Part shown: positions 35,383 to 43,826 of the stretch, piece after piece
Layout: each line of letters begins with the position of its first letter
Numbering within the stretch: the first letter of the stretch is position 1
Assembly (NCBI GenBank): GCA_002844335.1
Contig: CP019154.1
Location: 2,666,001-2,730,000, forward strand
From: Haloarcula taiwanensis
GTDB taxonomy: Archaea; Halobacteriota; Halobacteria; Halobacteriales; Haloarculaceae
Reading direction: 5' to 3'
DNA length: 64,000 nt
Made by a program: the position numbers and the translations under genes
The notes under the pieces: model-generated
Seen by the model: the letters and a program-made list of their open reading frames with translations, nothing else
The model's database searches: none
Told to the model about the DNA's origin: nothing

Positions 35383-35434
35383 CATCGAGGATTGGCGTTA
35401 CATCTGAGTCTAACCCCGTGGGGTCGGGCTCGCA

Positions 35435-35617
35435 TCATGGGCTGACCAACTCTAATCGGTAGTCGCCTTCGTCGTCCTGGTCAAGACTCTCGACCTTCGC
35501 CCAGTGGTTGCCCACCAGCTCGCCATCTTCGTCGACGACTCCGCGCTCGCGGAGATCGTCTATCGGTATCGAGACGGTCACACAGCCGCCTGCCGGAGAG
35601 AGTTTTCGCATCTCCAT
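35435..35617 (-). CDS. AbrB-like small DNA-binding protein
   Basis: A 60-residue protein: MEMRKLSPAGGCVTVSIPIDDLRERGVVDEDGELVGNHWAKVESLD and so on, a swapped-hairpin AbrB-type pattern (R-K-L-x-x-x-G-x-x-x-V-S-I-P). Length and spacing fit archaeal AbrB domains. A second in-frame ATG lies two codons later. It lies just left of the rightward structural operon (35740 on) and could control it. Confidence 0.65.
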   Translation of the reverse strand: MEMRKLSPAGGCVTVSIPIDDLRERGVVDEDGELVGNHWAKVESLDQDDEGDYRLELVSP

Positions 35618-35688
35618 GCCACCGGCGGTGCAGTCCCGATACTAAAATTTACTGAGTCCCGGGAATACCGCGATTCGGTGCTTTCTAG

Positions 35689-36171
<483 letters not shown>

Positions 36172-36176
36172 ATCCG

Positions 36177-36407
36177 ATGGACCGCATACTCAGCTATGGG
36201 CTTATGGGCGTCATCGGCATCTCTGGGTCCACAATTGCCGCGGCTGTCATCGGTTCCCCGCTCCCCGTCGTCAGTCCCGCCGTCGTTGCCGGCGGCGTGA
36301 TCGCCGCGCACCACGCACAGCAGAAGGACACCGCCACCGGTGCTGACGATCAAGAGGTTCGTGCCAGCGTCGAGCAGGTCGAAACCGACGGGGGACGCGA
36401 GCAATGA
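36177..36407 (+). CDS. Small membrane protein in the structural operon
   Basis: A 76-residue protein with one or two hydrophobic segments (about 5-45, rich in Gly, Ala and Val), then an acidic tail (DDQEVRASVEQVETDGG). The ATG is 6 bases after the previous stop; a GTG at 36168 would overlap that stop. Its own stop overlaps the start of the spike gene (ATGA). A virion membrane protein is likely but not shown. Confidence 0.65.
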   Translation: MDRILSYGLMGVIGISGSTIAAAVIGSPLPVVSPAVVAGGVIAAHHAQQKDTATGADDQEVRASVEQVETDGGREQ

Positions 36408-38197
36408 CCCGCGCTCGTTCGGTCCTGCTCGCCGCGCTCATCGTCTGTTCCGCCGTCGTGGGGGCCGTCGGTCCCGCACTGGCACAGACAGCCACCGACA
36501 GCGGACCAGTCACCTACGGGTACACCGGTTCCCCAACGACGCTGATTGTTGATACCAGCAATCTCGACGGTGGCACGGAGTTTACTGTCGAGTACACCAC
36601 CCAGGGCGGCCCGTCCACTGGGACGACCGTCTTAGCCCGTGAGACGTACAACACCGCGAACCTCAAAGAAGACCAACTCCTGTTCTTCAACGACGGCGCG
36701 TATGAATCCGTGAACGTCACCGTGTCGGACTACTCCGGCGGCGAACCGACGTTCGACTCCAAGAGCGGGCTTCTCGGCGGTGTGAACCTCGTTCGGACCG
36801 TCGTCGGAACGACCGGCGGCGACTCTGATTTGACCTGCGACACGTCCGACAAAATCGGTAATGCACTCTCCGGCGTCGAGAATCTGGACTGTACGCCTCA
36901 ACCGGGCACGACGACCGTCAACACGACGAATACGGACACTGCACAGGTCAAAACGGACATCTATCAGTCTGCCCTCAACAGCAATGCTAGCACTGACAAC
37001 ACGCTAACCGTCCTGAACAACGACCTGAAGGATGCTAAGACGCAAGCTCGCATTGAGGGCAAAAACGCCTATATCCGCGCACTGAACAACGGAAGCAGTA
37101 AGTCAGCCGCTAAGAATGCGGCTAAAGAGGCTGTAAGTGATTTCTACGCGACCCACCAGCGGAATCTGCTGGCTGAGTACACACTGACCGTCTCCCACTT
37201 CAAGTACCTGCGTAGTACTGCCCTCAACGAGAGCATAGACAGTAGCTACGTGGATACTGACGACCAGTCGCTATCAAGCACCGGAGACTACACTTACAAC
37301 TGGAATCAACCGACAGACTCCGTAACTCTCACTGATGGCACGACTGAGGACTACACATACGTACAAATATCCAAGACCTACGGTCCGGGTGGCGACACCG
37401 AAACGTACGACCACTACATCACAAACACTGCGAAATCTGGTGCAACCCTCGGTATATCGGCTAAGTCGCTCGGAGTCCATGGATACAGTTCCGATACGTC
37501 ATATGTTGCTGTCGTCCCCTTCGAGCGGTTCCAGTCTACGTGGACGACTATCGAGAATCAAGACCAGACTGTTCGGAATGAAATGGATACGCTGGCAGAG
37601 AACACGTATAGCGCCTATCAGGCTGGCGAAATCAACAATAGCGACCTCGTGGACCCGTACGTGCTGGCGTCCCAGCAGTCGCCGGGCGACGACTTCCAAG
37701 GCTGGGCCGCCGCACAGCTCACCCTGCTCGGCACGAACTCCCCAGAGAACTTCGACCAGATCGGGAGCTTCCAGATCACCACTGAATCCGGGACGCAGTA
37801 CGAGGGCGTACTGTTCTCTCAAGAAAATCCAGCCAGCGGTCAGTTCGAGAACGGAACGACCTACAACACGTCCAATATCGGTGGCACGCAGTACGTCGTT
37901 ACCTCGGATCGCATTGTCGAGCTGGATGGAGAGTTCACCATCGACAGTATCTCGACGCAGGACGGTCAGACTGTCCAGAACGTCACTATCCAGAAGACGA
38001 CATACGAGACGACCAACGTCACCGAACTCAAGCAACAGTACGAGGATCTGGCATACAAGCGTGCACAGATCGAAGCTCGCGAGAAGGCCTTGAAACAGTC
38101 TGCTGGCGGTGGCTTCCTCGGCGGCGGCAGTGTTCCGCCAGTCGTTGCATTGGCCGTCATCGGCACGCTACTGGCTATCGTCGTTCTCCAGAACTAA
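36404..38197 (+). CDS. Pleolipovirus spike-like glycoprotein
   Basis: A 597-residue protein with a Sec-type signal (residues 1-27, RSVLLAALIVCSAVVGAVGPALAQ) and a C-terminal membrane anchor (PPVVALAVIGTLLAIVVLQN, last 20 or so). The ectodomain is Thr/Ser/Asn-rich with many NxT/S sequons. A coiled-coil-prone stretch precedes the anchor (LKQQYEDLAYKRAQIEAREKALKQ) and ends in a Gly-rich linker. This is the architecture of VP4, the receptor-binding and fusion spike of haloarchaeal pleomorphic viruses. The first gene block after it matches VP4's neighbours. Sequence identity was not tested. Confidence 0.8.
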   Translation: MTRARSVLLAALIVCSAVVGAVGPALAQTATDSGPVTYGYTGSPTTLIVDTSNLDGGTEFTVEYTTQGGPSTGTTVLARETYNTANLKEDQLLFFNDGAYESVNVTVSDYSGGEPTFDSKSGLLGGVNLVRTVVGTTGGDSDLTCDTSDKIGNALSGVENLDCTPQPGTTTVNTTNTDTAQVKTDIYQSALNSNASTDNTLTVLNNDLKDAKTQARIEGKNAYIRALNNGSSKSAAKNAAKEAVSDFYATHQRNLLAEYTLTVSHFKYLRSTALNESIDSSYVDTDDQSLSSTGDYTYNWNQPTDSVTLTDGTTEDYTYVQISKTYGPGGDTETYDHYITNTAKSGATLGISAKSLGVHGYSSDTSYVAVVPFERFQSTWTTIENQDQTVRNEMDTLAENTYSAYQAGEINNSDLVDPYVLASQQSPGDDFQGWAAAQLTLLGTNSPENFDQIGSFQITTESGTQYEGVLFSQENPASGQFENGTTYNTSNIGGTQYVVTSDRIVELDGEFTIDSISTQDGQTVQNVTIQKTTYETTNVTELKQQYEDLAYKRAQIEAREKALKQSAGGGFLGGGSVPPVVALAVIGTLLAIVVLQN

Positions 38198-38204
38198 CCC
38201 ACCC

Positions 38205-38756
38205 ATGCGTTCCATTTTCTTTGTCGCGCTGCTCGTGGTCAGCCTTGGCTGCGTCAGCGCTCCGACCGTCGCACAGTCCGCGGGCAACCTCCCCGCCGAA
38301 ACACCCGGCCCACAGCCCACAGCCAACGCTACTGATACCACGCGCATCGACGGACAGACCGAGATCGTCGGCTCGGAGTACCTACCCGAAGAGGGTATCG
38401 CCCGAATCACGCTCCGGTCGAGCGGAGTCCAGACCGTAACGATCTCCGACGCCGGCCACTTCCAGGAGGGCGGGAAGATTCCCGTCCGCACAGTCGCCCT
38501 GCGCTCGGATGATACCGCTACTGTCGAGATTCCCGTCACCGAGAAGGACGGCTACGTCGGTGTCGCCATTTCCACGGCGAACACGCCACTGTACGCCGAA
38601 ATCGTCCAGCAGCCCTCCGGTGGCGGGCTCGACATCCTCCGCGCGCTCTCGTCATTGCAGGCGTGGCTCGCCGGGGCAACTGTCGCGTTCATCTGGATGA
38701 TCGTAGCTGGCTACAACGTAATCCGCGGCGAGAACGGCCGTCCGGAGGTAGCATGA
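38205..38756 (+). CDS. Signal-peptide membrane protein of the structural operon
   Basis: A 183-residue protein: signal peptide (residues 1-24, IFFVALLVVSLGCVSAPTVAQS), a Pro/Thr-rich linker, a beta-rich domain (EIVGSEYLPEEGIARITLRSSG), and a C-terminal transmembrane helix (LAGATVAFIWMIVAGYNVI) with a short cytoplasmic tail. It starts 7 bases after the spike stop and overlaps the next start (ATGA). This matches an uncharacterised ORF that follows VP4 in pleolipoviruses by position. Confidence 0.72.
   Translation: MRSIFFVALLVVSLGCVSAPTVAQSAGNLPAETPGPQPTANATDTTRIDGQTEIVGSEYLPEEGIARITLRSSGVQTVTISDAGHFQEGGKIPVRTVALRSDDTATVEIPVTEKDGYVGVAISTANTPLYAEIVQQPSGGGLDILRALSSLQAWLAGATVAFIWMIVAGYNVIRGENGRPEVA
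38307..38322. repeat. Second copy of the 16-bp GCCCA-type repeat
   Basis: GGCCCACAGCCCACAG, identical to bases 35360-35375. It sits inside the coding region of the preceding membrane-protein gene, where it encodes part of a Pro-rich linker. Confidence 0.6.
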
Positions 38757-39547
38757 AGCCCGCACCGACTTTCCAGAACAACCGCGACCGGCTTGTCTAC
38801 CTGCTTGCCGAGTACAAGCTACTCATCGGTGGGATGCTCGCCGGTGCGGCCGTGCTGTTCGCCTACTACCAGCCACAGCTGCCGACCCTGCCGACGTGGA
38901 TTCCCGCCATCGCCGTCGGCTGGCTTGTGCTGGCGATCCCCTGCTATCTCGTCGGTGCGAAGATCGCCCGCTGGCTCCGTCGACGTAACTGGGTCGAAGT
39001 TCACCACGTCAACGCCGTCGAGGACACGACCGAGAAGTACTACGTCCCGCCCGAACTCTGGCGCGAGAAAGAGATCGACGGCCCGGACCCATATCCTGTC
39101 AACGGTGGCAGCGCGTGGGCTGTCCGCGAGTACGAGTATCTCGAAGACATCGGCCAGCTCCGCGTCAAGGGCGTCTGGCTCGAAGGCTGTCAGGACACCC
39201 AGCTAATGACCAGCAAGAAGCAGATGCAGGATATCCACGGCTGGCTCATCAACCGCGCCGAAGAACTCGCCGCAATCCGTGGTCGGTGGTCCCGTGGGTC
39301 CGTCGAGCTGCAAAAGAAGCTCGTCACCGCCGACGCCGAAGCCAACGAGCGCGGCCAGATGATTCAGAAGACAGCGGCCAAGGAGACCTTCGGTGACCTC
39401 ATCGAAGACGGCGAGAATCCCGAAGACGCACCCACCATCCACGACCTCACCGACGCACCCGATCCCACAGCAGACGCCGCTGTGGGCTATGGGCAAGACG
39501 AACCGACCAGTGAGCAACCGCAGGACCCACGACTAAACGATGACTGA
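38753..39547 (+). CDS. Membrane protein of the structural operon with a long cytoplasmic tail
   Basis: A 264-residue protein. Two hydrophobic helices stand near the N-terminus (about 20-40 and 51-73, followed by RWLRRRNW). About 190 acidic soluble residues follow, with ELWREKEIDGPDPYPVNGG and a helical stretch ANERGQMIQKTAAKETFGDLIED. It overlaps both the preceding gene (ATGA) and the next NTPase gene (8 bases), so it is coupled to the ATPase, as is the ORF before the NTPase in pleolipoviruses. It could link the NTPase to the membrane. Confidence 0.72.
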   Translation: MKPAPTFQNNRDRLVYLLAEYKLLIGGMLAGAAVLFAYYQPQLPTLPTWIPAIAVGWLVLAIPCYLVGAKIARWLRRRNWVEVHHVNAVEDTTEKYYVPPELWREKEIDGPDPYPVNGGSAWAVREYEYLEDIGQLRVKGVWLEGCQDTQLMTSKKQMQDIHGWLINRAEELAAIRGRWSRGSVELQKKLVTADAEANERGQMIQKTAAKETFGDLIEDGENPEDAPTIHDLTDAPDPTADAAVGYGQDEPTSEQPQDPRLNDD

Positions 39548-40715
39548 CGACGGAAACGACCTCTACACGCCTGCACAGTTCCGCGAGTATCAGGACGGCT
39601 ACGGCCAGCGCGATCCCGACGAGGTACACCAACACGCCGGAATCGTCCGTGATGAGAAACTATCGCGCTATCTCTCGATCCTCGAAACGCATTACGATCC
39701 ACGCCACTGCGACCGGCCCGGAAAGATGCCGGGACAGGCTAAGGATCTCTCGCACGTTCGGGAAATCATCCGCATCGAAGGCACTGAAACAGCACGGCGG
39801 GCCATGGCGAACGGTGATATGCAATCGTTGAAGCACTTCACTGGAGACGCCGGCCAGCGGGCCGATATCTCCGGAATCAAAGCTATCGACCAGCTCCGGG
39901 CACAGATGACCGGCCCCGCTCCGATGTTCTACGAATGGGCCGAGCCCGGTACTGGCAAGTCGAACTTCGCCTGTCTGCTCGGACAGCTCTGGAAGGAACA
40001 ACAGCCCTCAGACGCCCTGGTCGCATCGAACATCCGGACGCTCGAAGAAACCGATGAGTGGACCGACTCGGACGGAGATCGTCGTGATGGCTGGCTCGCC
40101 AACTACGGCGAGCTGAACGAGTGGCTCAAACAGGACGGTGACCCGATGCACAACGAGCAGGTCCCGAAACTGTTCATCTTCGACGAGGCCAGCAGTAACG
40201 CCGGCGGGAGTGGATCGGACGGATATGAAACGAAGACGAAGCTCGGACCGCTCACCTACAAGATCCGGAAGTACGGCGGTTCGCTCATCATCATCGGCCA
40301 CGACGGTCGGGACGTCCATCCACTCGTTCGGGAACTCGGTGTGTGCGTCCACAAGGAGGGGCTGAAAGAAGCGACCTTCTACGAAGACGTGCGGAACCGG
40401 AAGGGCGTCAACCCGATTTTCTCCGTCTCGGGAATTCCCGAAACGGACTGGAGATATGATGACAAGGAACCAACTACGTGGTCGTGGTCGAGCGGCGAGG
40501 ATGACGGCGACGAGGTGGACCCAGAAGACCTCTCTCGGAAGCTCGCGATTTACACTGTCATCACTGCTAAAGAGTCAGAACCGGACAGACCAAACCACGA
40601 AATTGCCGATTTCGTCCCGTACAGCGCCGAATGGGTCCGACAACGTTGGAACGAGTACCAAGACGATGGAAAGCACCGAAACGTGGTTGGCGAAGTGACG
40701 GAGCTAACCGCATGA
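39540..40715 (+). CDS. P-loop NTPase, pleolipovirus VP8-like
   Basis: A 391-residue protein. Walker A is WAEPGTGKSNFACLLG (about 139-154), Walker B is KLFIFDEASSNAGG (about 210-222), and a later IIIGHDGRDVHPL fits sensor-type residues. The N-terminal 100 residues are mixed helix. The fold is compatible with FtsK/HerA-like or AAA-type NTPases used in virus genome handling. It is the last large gene of the structural block, as VP8 is. Its stop overlaps the next start. Substrate is not known. Confidence 0.8.
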   Translation: MTDDGNDLYTPAQFREYQDGYGQRDPDEVHQHAGIVRDEKLSRYLSILETHYDPRHCDRPGKMPGQAKDLSHVREIIRIEGTETARRAMANGDMQSLKHFTGDAGQRADISGIKAIDQLRAQMTGPAPMFYEWAEPGTGKSNFACLLGQLWKEQQPSDALVASNIRTLEETDEWTDSDGDRRDGWLANYGELNEWLKQDGDPMHNEQVPKLFIFDEASSNAGGSGSDGYETKTKLGPLTYKIRKYGGSLIIIGHDGRDVHPLVRELGVCVHKEGLKEATFYEDVRNRKGVNPIFSVSGIPETDWRYDDKEPTTWSWSSGEDDGDEVDPEDLSRKLAIYTVITAKESEPDRPNHEIADFVPYSAEWVRQRWNEYQDDGKHRNVVGEVTELTA

Positions 40716-40879
40716 CAGCGACGGAATTCGAGCAACCCAACAACAATCAACCCCCCGGCGCAGCCTTGGTATTGGCCCATGGCGTGCGCTCGCGGTGCGA
40801 GCACGCGCGAGCCATGGGCAGCGGCCGCGAACAGCCCAGAGGAGTATCTATATATGACGCACGCGAGGTGCGCGAATGA
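40712..40879 (+). CDS. 55-residue protein, possible
   Basis: The ATG overlaps the NTPase stop (ATGA) and its stop overlaps the next gene's start, so translational coupling is plausible. The product, MTATEFEQPNNNQPPGAALV and a His/Arg-rich middle, is low complexity. A large hairpin (40776-40818) lies in it, which could be the main functional element instead. Coding status is uncertain. Confidence 0.45.
   Translation: MTATEFEQPNNNQPPGAALVLAHGVRSRCEHARAMGSGREQPRGVSIYDAREVRE
40776..40818. repeat. Inverted repeat with inner hairpin
   Basis: CCCATGGC (40776-40783) and GCCATGGG (40811-40818) form 8-bp arms. The inside contains GCTCGC and GCGAGC, a second small stem. The outer arms carry GCCCA and TGGGC motifs. 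Position is within the small ORF between the NTPase and nuclease genes. Confidence 0.55.
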
Positions 40880-41256
40880 GTCGGAGTCACAAGGCGAATC
40901 ACTATGGCACGCTCGTCGAGCGGAAAGCCGCTGAGCGATATGACCTCAATCTCGATAGGTGCAGCTGGCACGACGCGAAGCGGCTCGATGGAACGCCTGT
41001 TGAAATCAAGGCCGCAATGCACCGGCATTCTGACGGTCAGCCGGGGACGTTTAAGCTATACGATCAGTACCACGAGAAGCTACGCGCCGCGAACGGGTGG
41101 TATGTGTTCGGTGTGTATCGCGTTCGTGGTCGAGGCGTAGAGATACTGGAGTGGGAGATGCGACACTCCTCACGTTTGCCAACTCTCGACTGGCACGGAG
41201 GGGGGAGGCATAGGGATGCATTTCAAGCGAAATTAGCTCTCAGAGAGCTATTCTGA
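40876..41256 (+). CDS. Small PD-(D/E)XK nuclease-like protein
   Basis: A 126-residue protein. Glu in GTLVERKAAERYDL, Asp in WHDAKRLDG, and the E-x-K core in TPVEIKAAMH make the pattern of a PD-(D/E)XK nuclease. The rest (YDQYHEKLRAANGWYVFGVYRV) completes the alpha/beta fold. It lies at the end of the structural operon, overlapping the previous ORF by four bases. It could cut or trim viral or host DNA, or resolve junctions; its size and context are close to archaeal virus nucleases. Confidence 0.75.
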   Translation: MSRSHKANHYGTLVERKAAERYDLNLDRCSWHDAKRLDGTPVEIKAAMHRHSDGQPGTFKLYDQYHEKLRAANGWYVFGVYRVRGRGVEILEWEMRHSSRLPTLDWHGGGRHRDAFQAKLALRELF

Positions 41257-41295
41257 CGGCGACCGTTTATGTGCTTGTGAATTTCAATTTGTTAT

Positions 41296-41658
41296 ATGTA
41301 CAGTCCAAGTATAGCACAGATACAGTATGATCTGGTGATTGGTCTGATAGCAGGGTTTGCAGGAGGTTATGCCAGTTCGCTCTCTGCAACGATCACAGTA
41401 AGGATAAGCGATCGGTTGCGCTCTCTGATCAGATCTACGAATTCTGTTCAAAAGGTCGGACTATTCATTGGTGCTATTGGGGTTGTTACCACACTCAGCT
41501 TGATTCTCCCCATAATGATGGATGTATTGATAAATATGCGCGACCCGATTGTTGAAATAAGAAAATCGGTACAAGATAATTTTCTTATAAATGCAGTAGC
41601 CATTCTGAGTCTGTGGGTTGGGTACCAGCTGTATAGTGAGTTCGGCAGTCGCGACTGA
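41296..41658 (+). CDS. AT-rich small membrane protein
   Basis: A 120-residue protein with helices at about 13-30, 52-74 and 95-112. Positively charged links (RISDRLRSLIRS) sit between. Base composition is much richer in A/T than its neighbours, as for the gene at 28412-29029. It starts 39 bases after the nuclease stop and is followed by a strong hairpin. Function unknown; a recently gained cargo gene is possible. Confidence 0.6.
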   Translation: MYSPSIAQIQYDLVIGLIAGFAGGYASSLSATITVRISDRLRSLIRSTNSVQKVGLFIGAIGVVTTLSLILPIMMDVLINMRDPIVEIRKSVQDNFLINAVAILSLWVGYQLYSEFGSRD

Positions 41659-41703
41659 GACCGTGCGGTGTATTTTGATGAAGTGGCCTTAGCCACACCT
41701 CTA

Positions 41704-41737
41704 AACGGAATCACAACCCCCCGGGTTTGATTCCGTT
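41704..41737. terminator. Strong two-way hairpin between convergent genes
   Basis: Arms AACGGAATCA (41704-41713) and TGATTCCGTT (41728-41737), extended inwards by AACCC and GGGTT, give a 15-pair stem with one bulge and a 3-base loop. It lies between the rightward membrane gene and the leftward operon, so it could terminate both. Confidence 0.65.
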
Positions 41738-41869
41738 CGGGCGACGGCCGAGCTATGGGCTCGGTCAAGCCTCGATCACGCCGGCGGCCATGCCGGTCAG
41801 GGAGAAAATCGGCAAAACAAGCGGTGTTTTCGGGGTGCTGGACAGTGATGCCTCTCAGCAGGCGGGCCG

Positions 41870-43486
41870 CTACCCGGTGGCGAGCCAGCGCCAGGCCGTC
41901 CCTCGCGAGCCGTCCGCGAGCTGGACCTGGGCCTGCCGGTAGCGTTCTTCTGGCATTCCCGCGTCTTTCCACACCCGGAAGCCTTCGCGAATCGCTTTCC
42001 CGTGCTTCTCGATCTCTCCGAACCGCAGGGTCATCTGTGCCTCTCGGGCGTCCTTTACATCGATACCATGGCGGGCTGCCCATGCGATGAACGCGCTCAT
42101 CGTATTCTCCAGCCCACGCTCGGCAGCTTCCGCGGCCTTCGCCGCGGTGTCAACAGCTCGCCGGGTGGCTTCACGCGCCTCGTCGACGGCCGCGTGAACC
42201 ATCTCCGCGACGTACTCCGACCGGAGCGACACGTCGGCATAGTCCGATATCACCAAGTCTTCCATCTCTCGAAGCGCTCGACGGACACTCTCGACATGAC
42301 GGCTGTACTCGTCGGCTATATCCGCCGGAGCAACCTGCCCGCCGTCTGCCACCAACATCTCCAGGGCTTCCCACTGCACCGGCGAGAGCCCGTCTGAGAG
42401 ATGGCGCACGACGACACTCTCCTGCTTCTGCTCGACTCGCGTCAGATCCAAGCCCACCGGTTCGGGGCCGGAGTGGTCTACCTCCGGCTCGAAGTACGAA
42501 TCTTCGACAAATGGGCCGGAACCAGATGGTGCGATGTCGATACCCGCATCGGCCAGTACCGACAGCACAGTCTGGTCTAACTCCCGTTCCAGCGTCTCCA
42601 AGTCGCGCCACCGGACAGTTTCGTCATCATCCAGCAGCGAGGCCTGCAGAGACGAGCCGACTTTCGGGTGGGATAGCGGATGGTCGTCGGGCACAGACAG
42701 CGCCTCGCGGGCGTAGTAGTGCTTCACCTCCTTGGGGAGGTGGTGGTCGGGGAACGCCTCTCGAATCCGCTTCGGGCCGAGTGTGGCCGTGTGGTAGTAT
42801 CCTAGCAGGTTCCGCCCGCGCTCGTCGTCATCGTTCTGGACGATCTTCCGATAGCCACGGCGATCTGACTCCAGGAGGTGACCCATCGCCGCAATCGGCC
42901 CATCGCGAGCGTGGACCGGCCCGCTGGCGTCGCGATGAACCCGGGCGTACTTCTCGGCGTCCTGAACGTTGCTGTAGGGATGTGGCTCCTCGAAGTACCG
43001 ACCGGTGACGCCGATCTCGATGGCAGCCCGCTGCAGTAGCTCGGGATATCGGTGGAACTCGATATTCGATCCCTTCACACGGACGTTCACACCTTCGCCG
43101 AAGCCGTCCGGAACGGGAATCTCGATACGGCTGCCGTCGTCACGCTCACCCTGCATCCCGGGCCAGCGTGGGGCAACATGGGCTACGAAATCCTGCTGTC
43201 CGACCGAATCCTCCTCGGGATGACGGGCAACCTTTAGCCGGTACTCGCGCATGGTCTGCAGCTGCCAGTCCGTTCCCTGTGGCGTCCGCTCGCCGGGGTG
43301 AACGATATTGCTGTCCTGGTAGGAGAGACGAACGACCCACCGCTCGCCGTCCTGCAAGAACTCGCCGCTCTTTGACCCCTCACCAGCCTTGACCTCACTG
43401 TCCAGTGCAAAAAACGGCGCAAGGCCGTCGCTATTGAACAGGAGATTGGCGTGGAGTTCGTGAGGGGCCAGCCCTATCGTTCGCAT
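41870..43486 (-). CDS. Large protein with C-terminal winged helix, replication or control candidate
   Basis: A 538-residue protein. The N-terminal 350 residues (with HELHANLLFNSDGLAPFFALD, PRWPGMQGERDDG, and GYYHTATLGPKRIREAFPDHHLP) have no recognised fold. From about 375, SDGLSPVQWEALEMLVADGGQVAPADIADEYSRHVESVRRALREMEDLVI is a winged helix. A helical Ala/Glu-rich region follows. It is the last and largest gene of the right-end leftward operon. A replication or packaging role is possible by position; no catalytic motif was seen. Confidence 0.7.
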   Translation of the reverse strand: MRTIGLAPHELHANLLFNSDGLAPFFALDSEVKAGEGSKSGEFLQDGERWVVRLSYQDSNIVHPGERTPQGTDWQLQTMREYRLKVARHPEEDSVGQQDFVAHVAPRWPGMQGERDDGSRIEIPVPDGFGEGVNVRVKGSNIEFHRYPELLQRAAIEIGVTGRYFEEPHPYSNVQDAEKYARVHRDASGPVHARDGPIAAMGHLLESDRRGYRKIVQNDDDERGRNLLGYYHTATLGPKRIREAFPDHHLPKEVKHYYAREALSVPDDHPLSHPKVGSSLQASLLDDDETVRWRDLETLERELDQTVLSVLADAGIDIAPSGSGPFVEDSYFEPEVDHSGPEPVGLDLTRVEQKQESVVVRHLSDGLSPVQWEALEMLVADGGQVAPADIADEYSRHVESVRRALREMEDLVISDYADVSLRSEYVAEMVHAAVDEAREATRRAVDTAAKAAEAAERGLENTMSAFIAWAARHGIDVKDAREAQMTLRFGEIEKHGKAIREGFRVWKDAGMPEERYRQAQVQLADGSRGTAWRWLATG

Positions 43487-43632
43487 CGCCCCCCGTCAGT
43501 CTCGACGGCGGCCACCGCCCGCTCGACCTCGGCTTGACTCTTTGCGAGAGGTTGGAAGTTTGTCCAGTCGAACTGAAGGGGTTCGCCTGCTTCTACGTCA
43601 TATAATTCCGAAGCACGAACGAACCCAGTCAC
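43474..43632 (-). CDS. 52-residue protein in the right-end operon
   Basis: GTG start at 43632 overlapping the stop of the HTH gene upstream (GTGA), and a stop 13 bases inside the large gene. The product is acidic: VTGFVRASELYDVEAGEPLQ, then FDWTNFQPLAKSQAEVERAVAAVETDGG. Overlap at both ends and normal codon use favour coding. No domain was recognised. Confidence 0.55.
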   Translation of the reverse strand: MTGFVRASELYDVEAGEPLQFDWTNFQPLAKSQAEVERAVAAVETDGGRCER

Positions 43633-43826
43633 GCCGGAACCACCTCCAGTTTCTCGCGAGCACGGCCAAGGAGGTTGCCCACAGTACCGGGTGAACGGCC
43701 AGTCTTCCGGGCGTACTCCCGTGGCCCATACTGGCCCATGCCCACAGCCTCGTACACCTCTCGCTCGGCGTCAGTCAGTGGCGACAGGTCCGGTTCGTAA
43801 TCGAACAGCGAAGACTGCGGAGTCAC
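43629..43826 (-). CDS. Small HTH protein, sigma-70 region-4-like
   Basis: A 65-residue protein with LTDAEREVYEAVGMGQYGPREYARKTGRSPGTVGNLLGRAREKLE, the helix-turn-helix pattern of sigma region 4 and haloarchaeal regulators of that shape. It overlaps the zinc-ribbon gene and the 52-residue gene by a few bases each. As an early-operon DNA-binding protein it may activate or repress viral transcription. Confidence 0.75.
   Translation of the reverse strand: MTPQSSLFDYEPDLSPLTDAEREVYEAVGMGQYGPREYARKTGRSPGTVGNLLGRAREKLEVVPA

Noticed and set aside
35208-35438. 76-codon leftward frame over the GCCCA hairpin region
   Set aside because: The product is basic and Cys/Trp/Arg-rich, unlike haloarchaeal proteins, and the stretch contains the iteron hairpin. 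More likely noncoding.
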